NCBI RefSeq assembly: GCF_000307775.2
Contig: NZ_KK020675.1
Location: 623,281 to 687,280, forward strand
Origin: Stutzerimonas stutzeri KOS6
Lineage (GTDB): Bacteria > Pseudomonadota > Gammaproteobacteria > Pseudomonadales > Pseudomonadaceae
Length of the DNA: 64,000 nt
Reading direction: 5' to 3'
Position numbers and translations under genes: made by a program. Positions 55,271 to 63,641 of the stretch are shown piece by piece. The notes beneath the pieces were generated by a model. The model was not told where the DNA came from. It was given only the letters and a program-made list of their open reading frames with translations, and searched no databases. Numbering within the stretch: the stretch's first letter is position 1; each line of letters begins with the position of its first letter.

Positions 55271-55741
55271 ATGAAAGCAAACACCGACATCACGTCACCT
55301 TCGCCACTGGAAGCGCATCTGGGTTTTTGGCTGCGCTTCGTATCTAACCACGTCTCCATTCGTTTTCAGCAACTGCTGGAAGCCAAAGGGGTCACCGTCA
55401 CGGAATGGGTGGCTCTGCGCACCTTGTGGGACAGGGATGCCACCAGCCACGCCGAGCTGATTCAAGCTCTTGGCATGACCAAAGGGGCTGCATCCAAAGT
55501 GATCTCCCGGCTCGAAGCCAAGGGGCTGGCAGAGCGACAGTCAACTGCTGGCAATACACGGGATCAAGCCATCGTCCTGACCGCACCTGGTAAGGACTTG
55601 GTGCCCCAATTGGCCACACTGGCGGATACCAATGATGACCATTTCTTTGGTCATCTCGGTTCAGAAGAGCGCCAACAGTTGATGAAGGCAATGCAAGCGA
55701 TAGTGCGGCACCACCAGATCAAAGACATACCCACCGCCTGA
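55271..55741 (+). CDS. MarR-family transcriptional regulator
   Basis: A 156-residue winged-helix regulator with the MarR layout: dimerisation helices, WVALRTLWDRDATSHAELIQ, the recognition helix region TKGAASKVISRLEAKGLAER and the wing QSTAGNTRDQAIVLT. ATG 55271 follows directly after the second of two palindromic operators, so autorepression is expected. Because the operator abuts the ATG, the ribosome site (AGGGAAA) lies inside the operator. It is followed after 36 bases by a broken DUF1398 gene, probably its original target. Confidence 0.9.
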   Translation: MKANTDITSPSPLEAHLGFWLRFVSNHVSIRFQQLLEAKGVTVTEWVALRTLWDRDATSHAELIQALGMTKGAASKVISRLEAKGLAERQSTAGNTRDQAIVLTAPGKDLVPQLATLADTNDDHFFGHLGSEERQQLMKAMQAIVRHHQIKDIPTA

Positions 55742-55777
55742 CAATCACGCACTGCATATATCAACAGGGGAACAACT

Positions 55778-56176
55778 ATGATGTGCGAAAACGCCAACTC
55801 CATAATCCAGGCCACCTTTGAAGCCTCCAATAAGGGCCAGATTCACTTCGGTGAAGTGATCAGACAACTGATGGGAGCGCACGTCGAGTCGTACCACGTT
55901 GATTACCGATCCGGCCGCACGACCTGCTAGCTGCCTAACGACGCTACTGTCGTTCTTGACTTCGAACAGCCAGATGAGGCCATTGCAGGTACCTTCGATG
56001 GAGACGCAGTGCGCGAAGCAATCCTGGGCGCACAGCAGGGGCAGGTGTTGTATCCCGAATTCAAACGGCTTTCTCAGCGTGCTGGCTGCATTGGGTACAC
56101 GGTTTGGATTGCCGGGCGCCATGTCACCTATTTTGGCCGCAAAGGCGAGACTCACGTCGAGAAATTCCCGAACTGA
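55778..56176 (+). pseudogene. DUF1398-family gene interrupted by an amber codon
   Basis: Reading from ATGATG at 55778 (ribosome site AGGGGA) the frame matches the DUF1398 family along its whole 132-codon length: HFGEVIRQLM, VESYHVDYRSGRTT, then after the break LPNDATVVL, REAILGAQQGQVLYPEF and RHVTYFGRKGETHVEKFPN in part. Codon 51 (55928-55930) is TAG; relatives have Tyr there, so a single TAC-to-TAG change is the likely cause. The rest remains in frame without other stops, so the mutation is recent or the codon is suppressed. Cotranscribed with the MarR gene. Function of the family is unknown. Confidence 0.78.
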
Positions 56177-56453
56177 ACCTGTGAATCTCGTCACCTCTCC
56201 AAAGGGCAAGGCGCATAGCTAATTCCACTGGCTTGCGCTCTGCCCTGAAGCAGGCCGTTAATCATGACGCTGGCTCCGGCCTGGGAAGGCAAAGGGCTTA
56301 CTCTCCGGGTGGCGACAGCATAAACCAGCTCGGCGCATCCACCTCTGGCCGCTCCACACCTGTCGCGAATGTCCTCTTTATTCGCTTCACTGACACCTGG
56401 TCGACGGACACTGCATCCCGGCAATCACCGACACACAGTAGCGGCATCCATAG

Positions 56454-59400
56454 TCATCGATAAACCTCGCGACGGAAGATCAGTGGCTGAGGGCCTTTGT
56501 AGATGCCGAAGGTGGCGAGGCCAAGACTCGCTTCTCGTCCATCGTTGTTCCAGTCGTACCAAAGCCATTCTGGAACATCCGGAAAACCGACTCGAGCACT
56601 GCCAGTAACGTTCGGAGCAGCGACGGTCAGCCCCCCCTGATAACCACTCTTGATAGTTGAAACCTCCAACTGCTCCGCTATATCGGCCAATTTTCCACTC
56701 GGCTCGGTCAGACCCGGATTGGGCCAGGTCGGCGCGCTACAGCTGTCGTCCTCTTCAGGAAGGAAAGCGCCGGGCGCCTGCCAGCTTTCGATCGTCCACG
56801 GAAGGTTAAGTTGTTGCAGTTCCGAACCATGGGCGTTGCCGATACGTAACCGACCCAGGCGGATTTCACTGGCCTCGTAAGGTAAGTCGTATGGCAGGCA
56901 ATCCTGCGTTCCCGCCATATAGCAAGCGCCATCGGCATCGGTTAGAGCGTCTGCGGAAAATCGCTGGAGGATCGAGAAAGGCAAATCATCGGCGCCAGGG
57001 GTCGTATTGGAAGACTCATAACTCAGGCCATCTCCCGACCACTCATATGCGCGCTGGCCATCCGGATCTTCCGCATCGCTCAAGGTAGAGTCCTGCTCTG
57101 GAAAACTGAGATTGTTCGTCAGTTCCCGCATGCCATCCAAGGTCCACCAAGTACTGGATAAAGATGATGGCAAGCGCCAGAAATCTCCACGGTCATAATT
57201 TTCCGTCGTGCCTCCTTGACGGTTTTTGCCCGTCACCATCAATTTCGGAACCACGGAATAGGTCACCAACTCCCGCTGGTAGCTGAACCCGTCGCAACTC
57301 TCCAGGCTGGCGACGCCGCTCACTTCCAGCGAAGCTGGAATGAACCTGACCCAATGACTAACACCAACTATGTTATTTCCAGCCTTCAGATAATTTTCCG
57401 CAGACGCTACAAGTTTCACAACACCAACTTCATCCACTCGCGGAACCGGATCACCATTTGGATCACCAAATGAATTCACCCCCCCTAAGCCATGAGCATA
57501 GTTCTCAGGATAAATCTTGGGAGGCACCCCGTCTCGGGGATAGTATTTATCGTCTCCCTCATAACCTACCAGCAACCTTACTGTATGTTCAAAATTTGGC
57601 GTCGGCTCGCCACTGCGATTAACCGCGCCAATATCCAAGTCAAATCCATCGCCTGCCGCCTTAAATGCCGGACAATTGCTTCCCGTAAAGGACTCTTCAG
57701 GATCACAAACTCCACTTGGCATTTTGATTTCAAAAGAGGCAGGCGTAGCGATAAACTGGCCTTCGCCCTCCAATTCAATCATGGACAGGCCTTCTTCTGG
57801 GCTGCCTTCTGCACCCGAATAGCTGACATGCAAAGCCATTTTCCCTGCATCGGCATAGCTCAAACTTTGCAGATTGGCCACAGCAGCATCATTAAAAGTC
57901 AAACTATAAGTAGTAGTCTGGCTATCATTTATCTTGCTGACTGCTGAACCAGCGATTGTGACCGAACCATGCCCTATTTCACGGGAAGAATCCGGATCGA
58001 TATAGCTTGACCAAAGCTTCACACTTCGGGGACCAGCCTGACTAAAAGCAGGACCGCATGTCTGCGGATCGTTCTTGTCCGCTTTAATCGCCGAAATTTT
58101 GGCCTGAACGCTATCACCCGAAATAAAATCAGGCACATCGACTAGAAAACCACTGGAATACATCTCCAATGTACAATTTGCCCCTACAGCGCTCGTACCG
58201 ATCTGACAAAGTGGCGGGTTCAATGCAGAGGGCGTGGAGGCTGTCACCCCCAGAGATGCAGCGCCCTCTTTTACAGCCCTTAGCGCATAGTCCCCATAAC
58301 CGCCGGAGAACGATTTTCCATATCCGGTAGTCGTTGTACCCTGAGTCACGCTCACTTCAGCGTTGACGGCCTCAACGTAAAAGTTGCTGCATGTCGTATC
58401 GAGGCAGGCTTTCACCGTTATCTCTACTGGGCTACAGGTTATGCCGCTGGCAGGTGCGACAATCTCGAAATGATCGATTTCGGCAACCGCACCACCTGAG
58501 TCACAAAGCGGGCCCAGCGCAACCGGATCCTCATGTTCGACAATGGAGCCCTGACCTATATAAATGTTGCGCCCGGTAATGCCACCCTTGTACCGCCCAT
58601 TATTGCTGAAGTTGATCGTCACATCCCCGGCCGCATAAACAAAGGCGGGAAGGTCCTTCTGGCTACTGATGGTGATGTTGCCCGTGGCATACATCAGAAG
58701 GTCACCACCGCCAAAATTCTCGAACACCGCTGCGTGCTGGATTTCAATATTGCCGCGCACGAACAACCTGACCTTTCCTTCGCCCGGCAATTTTCGAAAT
58801 TTGGTTGCGACTTTGGCGGTCAGGTCGCCATCGATCCAGTAATTGCCCGGAGCAAGCTCGAATGTCGAATCGTAAGCCGGCGTCAGAGTGCCCATTTTGT
58901 GATCATGGTTGATTTGGGTATAGCGAATGATCGGTGAGCTGTTGGTGGAAAAATTGTTCGAATAAACCCCACCGGTCACCTCAGCCTCCGTCCCCAAATA
59001 GACCGACCCATTGGCATAAATAAAACCCGGAAGCTTGAGGCCATTGCCAAAATTGACGTTGCCAGTGGCGTAGATAGCTATTTGCCCGGCAGCAAACCCC
59101 TGCACCTTTATCTGCCCTGCCCTTACGTTGCCTCTGACGAACAAACGCACCGTTCCATCGCCTCCCCCGATTCGACGTAGTGTCGAATCCTGCGCCTGCA
59201 GATCAAGGTCGCCATCGATCCAATAGTCGCCGGACGAAAACTCCAGGATCGACTGGTAATTGGTTTTCACCCCTTTCATCAGATAAGTGCCACCGACACT
59301 GGTGAAGCCAATGATCGAAGCCTGGCCGACCTCCACACGCCCATAATCTCCAGCCGATTTGTACAACGGCTGTGCCCGGTAACCTGTAACAAGATCACCA

Positions 59401-59741
59401 CCACTGGCATTGCCGCTCTGGAAAGTCGTGGGTACCTGGGAGCCGGTCAGAAAGGTCGGTGTCGAGGTAGCCGCATGAGTCCCACTCGCCGCACACTTCA
59501 CGCCGTCACATAGACCAACCTGATCCTGCCAGCTATGGGTATGCGTCACGGTAGGCGCAACCAGTGTCGGCCCGCTGCCATAGACTCGCGACATATAGCC
59601 CATCTGGATGAAGCCGCTGGGCGAGTGGCTCTGGATGCCGCCAGGAAAAATCGCCGTGCATTGCTCAGCCATTGCGAAGCCAGCGAACAATGATGCGGCC
59701 AGAAACGCGATGTATCTCATGACCCGACGATTTCCCGGCAT
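56454..59741 (-). CDS. mshQ: MSHA pilus biogenesis protein MshQ
   Basis: A 1095-residue secreted protein with a signal peptide (ending GFAMA, about residue 25). The N-terminal part has a repeated unit, SGDYWIDGDLDLQ and later PGNYWIDGDLTAK, each followed by TVRLFVRGNV or KVRLFVRGNI and an YATGN segment, so two tandem beta modules. The C-terminus (WNNDGREASLGLATFGIYKG) is the DUF6701 domain of MshQ. It ends the MSHA operon and may act as a tip adhesin or cell-surface component. The ATG at 59741 has GGGGAGG upstream. The central part is visibly AT-richer than neighbouring genes. Confidence 0.88.
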   Translation of the reverse strand: MPGNRRVMRYIAFLAASLFAGFAMAEQCTAIFPGGIQSHSPSGFIQMGYMSRVYGSGPTLVAPTVTHTHSWQDQVGLCDGVKCAASGTHAATSTPTFLTGSQVPTTFQSGNASGGDLVTGYRAQPLYKSAGDYGRVEVGQASIIGFTSVGGTYLMKGVKTNYQSILEFSSGDYWIDGDLDLQAQDSTLRRIGGGDGTVRLFVRGNVRAGQIKVQGFAAGQIAIYATGNVNFGNGLKLPGFIYANGSVYLGTEAEVTGGVYSNNFSTNSSPIIRYTQINHDHKMGTLTPAYDSTFELAPGNYWIDGDLTAKVATKFRKLPGEGKVRLFVRGNIEIQHAAVFENFGGGDLLMYATGNITISSQKDLPAFVYAAGDVTINFSNNGRYKGGITGRNIYIGQGSIVEHEDPVALGPLCDSGGAVAEIDHFEIVAPASGITCSPVEITVKACLDTTCSNFYVEAVNAEVSVTQGTTTTGYGKSFSGGYGDYALRAVKEGAASLGVTASTPSALNPPLCQIGTSAVGANCTLEMYSSGFLVDVPDFISGDSVQAKISAIKADKNDPQTCGPAFSQAGPRSVKLWSSYIDPDSSREIGHGSVTIAGSAVSKINDSQTTTYSLTFNDAAVANLQSLSYADAGKMALHVSYSGAEGSPEEGLSMIELEGEGQFIATPASFEIKMPSGVCDPEESFTGSNCPAFKAAGDGFDLDIGAVNRSGEPTPNFEHTVRLLVGYEGDDKYYPRDGVPPKIYPENYAHGLGGVNSFGDPNGDPVPRVDEVGVVKLVASAENYLKAGNNIVGVSHWVRFIPASLEVSGVASLESCDGFSYQRELVTYSVVPKLMVTGKNRQGGTTENYDRGDFWRLPSSLSSTWWTLDGMRELTNNLSFPEQDSTLSDAEDPDGQRAYEWSGDGLSYESSNTTPGADDLPFSILQRFSADALTDADGACYMAGTQDCLPYDLPYEASEIRLGRLRIGNAHGSELQQLNLPWTIESWQAPGAFLPEEDDSCSAPTWPNPGLTEPSGKLADIAEQLEVSTIKSGYQGGLTVAAPNVTGSARVGFPDVPEWLWYDWNNDGREASLGLATFGIYKGPQPLIFRREVYR

Positions 59742-59742
59742 T

Positions 59743-60297
59743 TCAATCCTCCCCCGTCTCGCTGCCCTGCTCCGCCTCTTCCGCTCGCTCGACTACTGCC
59801 TGTAATTGCCGATAAGCATGATCCGGACTCCCCACCGAGGCGTATTCGGCCTCGCTGGTAATGGTGTAGAAGACGAGGTTCTGGATGCCCTCTTCCGACA
59901 AGTCAGGTGGGCCGGCTTCCTCCGAACAGGAAACATCAATCCGAAACAATCCAGCAAAACCATCCGGCGTAAAAGGAAGATTTACCTCGGAGCAGGTTCC
60001 CGCCAGCGCACTGGATATTCCCCATTCAATTCCCGCCCGGGCAGCCTGATAAGCACGAGCTTGTTGTAAGGACAGAGTGTTGGTCGCGGTTTGAGTGACC
60101 GACATACGCCACATGGCGGCGATGACACCGGCAATCACGATGATCAGGAACATCGCAGCGACCAAGCCGAAACCACGCTGCTTGTGGCCCTGTAGGAGCG
60201 GGCCATGCCCGCGATGCTTCTGCGCAGTATCGATTCGCGGGCATGGCCCGCTCCTACGGAGTGTGTCGCGCCGGAGATCAGGGGGCATTGTCGACAT
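59743..60297 (-). CDS. mshP: MSHA biogenesis protein MshP with REP-encoded leader
   Basis: A 184-residue PilX-like minor pilin. The conserved part starts at KQRGFGLVAAMFLIIVIAGV (about residues 39-58), which is where MshP normally begins. Residues about 14-36 are encoded by an inverted REP pair (60192-60257). No start codon lies between the REP and the conserved region, so translation must begin upstream, at 60297 or 60288, giving an unusually long leader before the pilin-type glycine. It overlaps mshO by 20 bases. Confidence 0.85.
   Translation of the reverse strand: MSTMPPDLRRDTLRRSGPCPRIDTAQKHRGHGPLLQGHKQRGFGLVAAMFLIIVIAGVIAAMWRMSVTQTATNTLSLQQARAYQAARAGIEWGISSALAGTCSEVNLPFTPDGFAGLFRIDVSCSEEAGPPDLSEEGIQNLVFYTITSEAEYASVGSPDHAYRQLQAVVERAEEAEQGSETGED
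60192..60257. repeat. REP pair inside the mshP 5-prime end
   Basis: Inverted arms, one beginning gtaggagcgggccatgcccg at 60192 and one ending gggcatggcccgctcctac at 60257, with about 20 bases between. The same family as the pair inside hrpA. Translated as part of the MshP leader. Confidence 0.87.
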
Positions 60298-61159
60298 GGA
60301 CCTGTTGTAGCAGGGTGATGGTTTCGCCGTCCTTGCTCAGCGACAGCCGCAGGGTTACCAAGCCATTGCGGGTATTGGTGGCGGGATCGTAGGTGAATGA
60401 ACAGGCGGATACGGAGTCGACGACTAGCGAAGCATCTGTATAGGTATATGTACCTGACAACGTATCAAATACCCCACGACGGAGACTTCCGGTGCCATCG
60501 CCATTGGCAGCCTCTCCGGGATTTTCGCAGCGGTAACCCAAGACATCGCGCACCAAGTAAAAACGATGCTGGGGCGAGGCATGTTGGAACGAGAATCCTG
60601 CAGCTCCAGTTAAGACCAAACACTGTTCATCGGAAGAGGTGCAACCCAGCGCAAACTGAACATTATCCGGCGTGATCACTGCCGATCCGCCGGCATTCCA
60701 GACCGCCTGTCCCGTATTGTAGATCACCATCCAGCGGGCCTCGGCTACTTTGCCAGCATCCGTACCAGGGCTGAGGACCGGTATGTTGCACTCTCCAGAT
60801 TCTGGGCAGCGAGGCGGCTCGTAGCGTTCACCTGATGTTTCCCATTGGTTGGCGCGGTAACGACCGCCTTCATTGATCGCCAACAGCTCAAGAAGGCGAC
60901 ACCCCGAGGCAGGACAAAAGGGCTCGTTACGCAGCGAATTCGGCACTGCCAACCGAATATCCCGTGCCATGCGGTTAAGTGCGCTGGCGGCGAGGTCGGT
61001 CAGCTCGGCGCGGCGGCTTTGGTCGACGAAGCCTTGCAGAGGCCGTGACATGACAGAAGAAACCATCACCGCGACGGTACCGGCCAAAGCGATGACCATG
61101 ATCAATTCGACCAAGGTGAAGCCGGATGGCCGAGCGCGTCTACAGGAACGAACTTTCAT
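60278..61159 (-). CDS. mshO: MSHA biogenesis protein MshO
   Basis: A 293-residue minor pilin with a type IV prepilin N-terminus, RRARPSG then FTLVELIMVIALAGTVAV (cleavage after Gly at about 13, Glu at +5). The rest is a globular domain with several cysteines (CPASGCRLL, CPESGECNI, LGCTSSDEQCL). Its ATG at 61159 overlaps the mshD stop (ATGA). It lies between mshD and mshP as in Vibrio. Confidence 0.92.
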   Translation of the reverse strand: MKVRSCRRARPSGFTLVELIMVIALAGTVAVMVSSVMSRPLQGFVDQSRRAELTDLAASALNRMARDIRLAVPNSLRNEPFCPASGCRLLELLAINEGGRYRANQWETSGERYEPPRCPESGECNIPVLSPGTDAGKVAEARWMVIYNTGQAVWNAGGSAVITPDNVQFALGCTSSDEQCLVLTGAAGFSFQHASPQHRFYLVRDVLGYRCENPGEAANGDGTGSLRRGVFDTLSGTYTYTDASLVVDSVSACSFTYDPATNTRNGLVTLRLSLSKDGETITLLQQVHVDNAP

Positions 61160-61554
61160 CAATAGTCCGTCCTATATCCGGTCAGAGTGAGGGTTTGTCC
61201 TGCCGGGTCCTTGACGGAGACATCGATACGCGTGGCGTCCACCTCGTTCAGGCTGGCGGTATTATCCACGACCACCTCAACCGAGTAGCTGGCTAATTCA
61301 CCGATAGGATTGCCATTCACGTCCTGCGGGGGCGCAGGAGGTTGTGCCGCCGAGCTCAATTGATCGTAGGGAAGAGCCGTGATCGCCTCCAGATAACTCT
61401 CGGCTATATACAAGCTCTGCTGGCGCAACATCGGGTCGGCGGACCGGCCGGTGATGGAGGCCATGGCGGAGAACAACGCTGCAGCGGCGATGCCGATGAT
61501 GACGATGGTGATGACCAGCTCGACCAGGGTCATGCCGCGTTGGGAACGTATCAC
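61159..61554 (-). CDS. mshD: MSHA biogenesis protein MshD
   Basis: A 131-residue minor pilin: leader VIRSQRG and hydrophobic MTLVELVITIVIIGIAAAAL with Glu at position +5. The GTG start at 61554 has GAGG upstream and gives a normal six-residue leader; the alternative GTG at 61587 would add 11 residues. The processing-site residue after Gly is Met rather than Phe, which prepilin peptidase tolerates. Coupled to mshO. Confidence 0.9.
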   Translation of the reverse strand: MIRSQRGMTLVELVITIVIIGIAAAALFSAMASITGRSADPMLRQQSLYIAESYLEAITALPYDQLSSAAQPPAPPQDVNGNPIGELASYSVEVVVDNTASLNEVDATRIDVSVKDPAGQTLTLTGYRTDY

Positions 61555-61918
61555 GGCTGAACCCTCGCCCGTAGGGTTGAGAGCCACCCCGTAAAAAACC
61601 TCGAAGCGTTTTCCACAAACCGCTCAGGTTGCGAGCGAATAGTTGGAGCGCCTCGGTGGATGGGTGAGGCATCATCCACCCTACGGCCCTTCCGCCCGAT
61701 CGATTTCCCGGACGGCCACGCTGCTTTTGTAGGGGCGAATTTATTCGCCTGGCCGTGTGCGATCAGCCCATGCGGAAGGTGCGACAGGCATCGTGGTGCC
61801 AAACCACGCGAGCTGAGGCTTGGGTGTTTGTCGTCACGCCGCAGGTGCCGGGGAGTTTGGTGCCGGGCGAATGAATTCGCCCCTACGGGAAGCGCAGTGC
61901 AGGTGATTAACCCGGTGG
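61555..61918. repeat. REP/BIME region between mshC and mshD
   Basis: A 364-base noncoding gap within the MSHA operon. It carries one palindrome, ggtggatgggtgaggcatca with tccaccctacgg (61655-61686), and a divergent pair, gtaggggcgaatttattcgc (from 61729) and gggcgaatgaattcgccc with ctac (ending 61886), enclosing about 115 bases. No gene, promoter or T-run was seen. Confidence 0.75.
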
Positions 61919-62386
61919 TCATTGCATGACCTCGATAAAGCCGGTGGCGCGATGGATTTTCATTTTGAAACTGGATTCACCAATTTCCAATTCATCGATA
62001 CCCTGCACCGGACAAAATTTTGTAGTGGAAACACAGCCAATAGAATTGAAAACAACCGTAAAGGGAGCAGCGCCAACCTTTATGACCTGCTGCGGATTAG
62101 CAACTGCATAACCGCCAAGCACAGTTTCACCTGAATTCTTATCTCCACAATTATTAAAATAATGCAATTCGGTCCCAGTCGCACTAACCTGGACCTGTAT
62201 ATAACACCCACTTGCCACCGCCAATTTCTGCGCATAGCGAACAGACGAAAGAACCTCTTCGAAATAGAAGCGTTCATCGAAGTTGCTTTTACTAAAGAAG
62301 CGCGGCCCCACCACGGCGGCGAGGATGCCGATGATTACGATCACCATGATCAACTCGACGATTGTAAAACCGCGCTGTTCAACCAT
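61919..62386 (-). CDS. mshC: MSHA biogenesis protein MshC
   Basis: A 155-residue minor pilin with a short leader MVEQRG and FTIVELIMVIVIIGILAAVV. A globular domain with four cysteines follows (ASGCYIQV, NNCGDK, SIGCVST, KFCPVQG), as in pseudopilin-type subunits. The ATG at 62386 is the only start near the leader. It lies between mshA and mshD. Confidence 0.92.
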   Translation of the reverse strand: MVEQRGFTIVELIMVIVIIGILAAVVGPRFFSKSNFDERFYFEEVLSSVRYAQKLAVASGCYIQVQVSATGTELHYFNNCGDKNSGETVLGGYAVANPQQVIKVGAAPFTVVFNSIGCVSTTKFCPVQGIDELEIGESSFKMKIHRATGFIEVMQ

Positions 62387-62481
62387 TGGCCAGCCCTTTG
62401 TTCAAGCGGGTTGGAGGCGGGAATTGACCAGCCTCCAGAAATTCGTGGCAACCCGGCCAAAAGCCGGGTTGCGATGCAGCG

Positions 62482-62552
62482 TAGGGCGGATGAAACCCGC
62501 CGACTATGAGTTGTCGTCAGGTTTCGACATCCGTGAATTGCAACCGCCCTAC
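62482..62552. repeat. REP pair between mshA and mshC
   Basis: gtagggcggatgaaacccgc (from 62482) and an inverted end ccgccctac (62544-62552) enclose a short spacer, just downstream of mshA. It may act as a transcript stabiliser after the major pilin gene. Confidence 0.65.
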
Positions 62553-62564
62553 ATAACTACATAG

Positions 62565-63008
62565 TTAGCAATCACCAGTTGCTGGAGTAATATCGGAAAT
62601 ATCCACACCACTCGTTGCACTTGTTGCTGGCGTGTAGTCAAAACTACAAGAACCGAGCGTTACTTTTACATCTGTCCCATCGAGAGCGACAGTATAGTCG
62701 TTGCTAAGCTGAGCCGCCTCCCTAACATCAGCGACCGTCCCGGAAATATATCCATATGCCAAATTTATTTCCTGCCCCTCAAGTTCGACTGACTCGCCGG
62801 TCGCAGCTATGTTGTTTTCAACCAAAGCAGCCGAATGGACAATAGCACTAGCTGAACGAAGGGCGCCTTGAGCTGCTTCCAAGCTGGCCCGTCGCGCATC
62901 CGCCCCAAAATCCGCAAACCTCGGCAACGCAAACGCCGCCAAAATTCCCAATATCACGATAACCATAATCAACTCGATCATGGTGAAGCCGCTTTGTTGC
63001 TTTTTCAT
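62565..63008 (-). CDS. mshA: MSHA major pilin MshA-like
   Basis: A 147-residue type IV pilin: leader MKKQQSG, then FTMIELIMVIVILGILAAFALPRF with Glu at +5. The C-terminal region contains the cysteine pair at LGSCSFDYT and the final ATGDC, the usual disulfide loop. Strong AAGGAG before ATG 63008. Its position next to a second pilin and its small size favour it as the major subunit MshA. It is followed by a REP. Confidence 0.9.
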   Translation of the reverse strand: MKKQQSGFTMIELIMVIVILGILAAFALPRFADFGADARRASLEAAQGALRSASAIVHSAALVENNIAATGESVELEGQEINLAYGYISGTVADVREAAQLSNDYTVALDGTDVKVTLGSCSFDYTPATSATSGVDISDITPATGDC

Positions 63009-63027
63009 GGTGTTGCTCCTTTTTGCC

Positions 63028-63570
63028 TTATTCAAAAGTGACGGCGACTTCGCCGGTGTTGCTGTTGTACTCGATGAAATCGTTGTTTCCATCAAGGGTG
63101 TAGCGATAGAGGCAGCGGTGGCCCTGGGCCTCGGCGCGGAAGGTGGGGTTGGTGCCGGTGACGCTGGCCGCCGAGGCTTGCAGCAGGTTGGCCCAGAGGT
63201 TCATGCATTCCTGCTGGCTCATGCTGGTGATGGCACCGGGGTTGCCGCTGCGTTCGGTACCGACGGGCCAGCCGAGGGTGTTGACGTCAACGGTGCCGTT
63301 GCCATAGCCCAGCACGTCGATCTGGCAGTTGCCGGCCACGCAGCTGTTGCGGTTGAGTTCGTATTGGCCGCGCACCAGAGAGACGGCCGACGTGAAGGCG
63401 CCGCCGGCGCTGCGCACGGTGGCGCGGTGGGCGTCCTTGGCCGAGTCGATGAAGTGCGGTAGCGCCACCGCGGCGAGGATGCCGAGGATGGCGATGACCA
63501 CCACCAGCTCGATCATGGTGAAGCCCTGGTTCTTCTGCATTACATGCGCTCGCTGCTGGTTTTCATTCAT
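63028..63570 (-). CDS. mshB: MSHA pilin MshB-like
   Basis: A 180-residue type IV pilin with FTMIELVVVIAILGILAAVALPHF after Gly at about 16. The leader MNENQQRAHVMQKNQG is longer than the MshA leader; ATG 63570 has AAGGTGAG upstream, whereas the shorter ATG at 63540 has a poorer site. Cysteines lie in NRNSCVAGNCQID, QQECMNLW and GHRCLYRY. It is transcribed before mshA, matching the mshB-mshA order. Confidence 0.87.
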   Translation of the reverse strand: MNENQQRAHVMQKNQGFTMIELVVVIAILGILAAVALPHFIDSAKDAHRATVRSAGGAFTSAVSLVRGQYELNRNSCVAGNCQIDVLGYGNGTVDVNTLGWPVGTERSGNPGAITSMSQQECMNLWANLLQASAASVTGTNPTFRAEAQGHRCLYRYTLDGNNDFIEYNSNTGEVAVTFE

Positions 63571-63641
63571 CTGCTCACCTTTCGTGTCGGCACAGGCGTA
63601 CCGCCCTGCCCTTCGCGTTTCGTTGTTCGCTGCTTCAGTCA

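Noticed and set aside
55928..55930. Programmed recoding (pyrrolysine or selenocysteine) at the DUF1398 stop
   Set aside because: The codon is TAG, not TGA, no downstream stem was recognised, relatives have Tyr, and Pseudomonas has no pyrrolysine system that I know of.
55745..56209. Minus-strand frame opposite the DUF1398 pseudogene
   Set aside because: The sense strand matches a known family along its length, so the antisense frame is a shadow.
56191..56424. Minus-strand frame of 77 codons downstream of mshQ
   Set aside because: No ribosome site or family likeness; the 277-base gap after mshQ holds nothing I can support.
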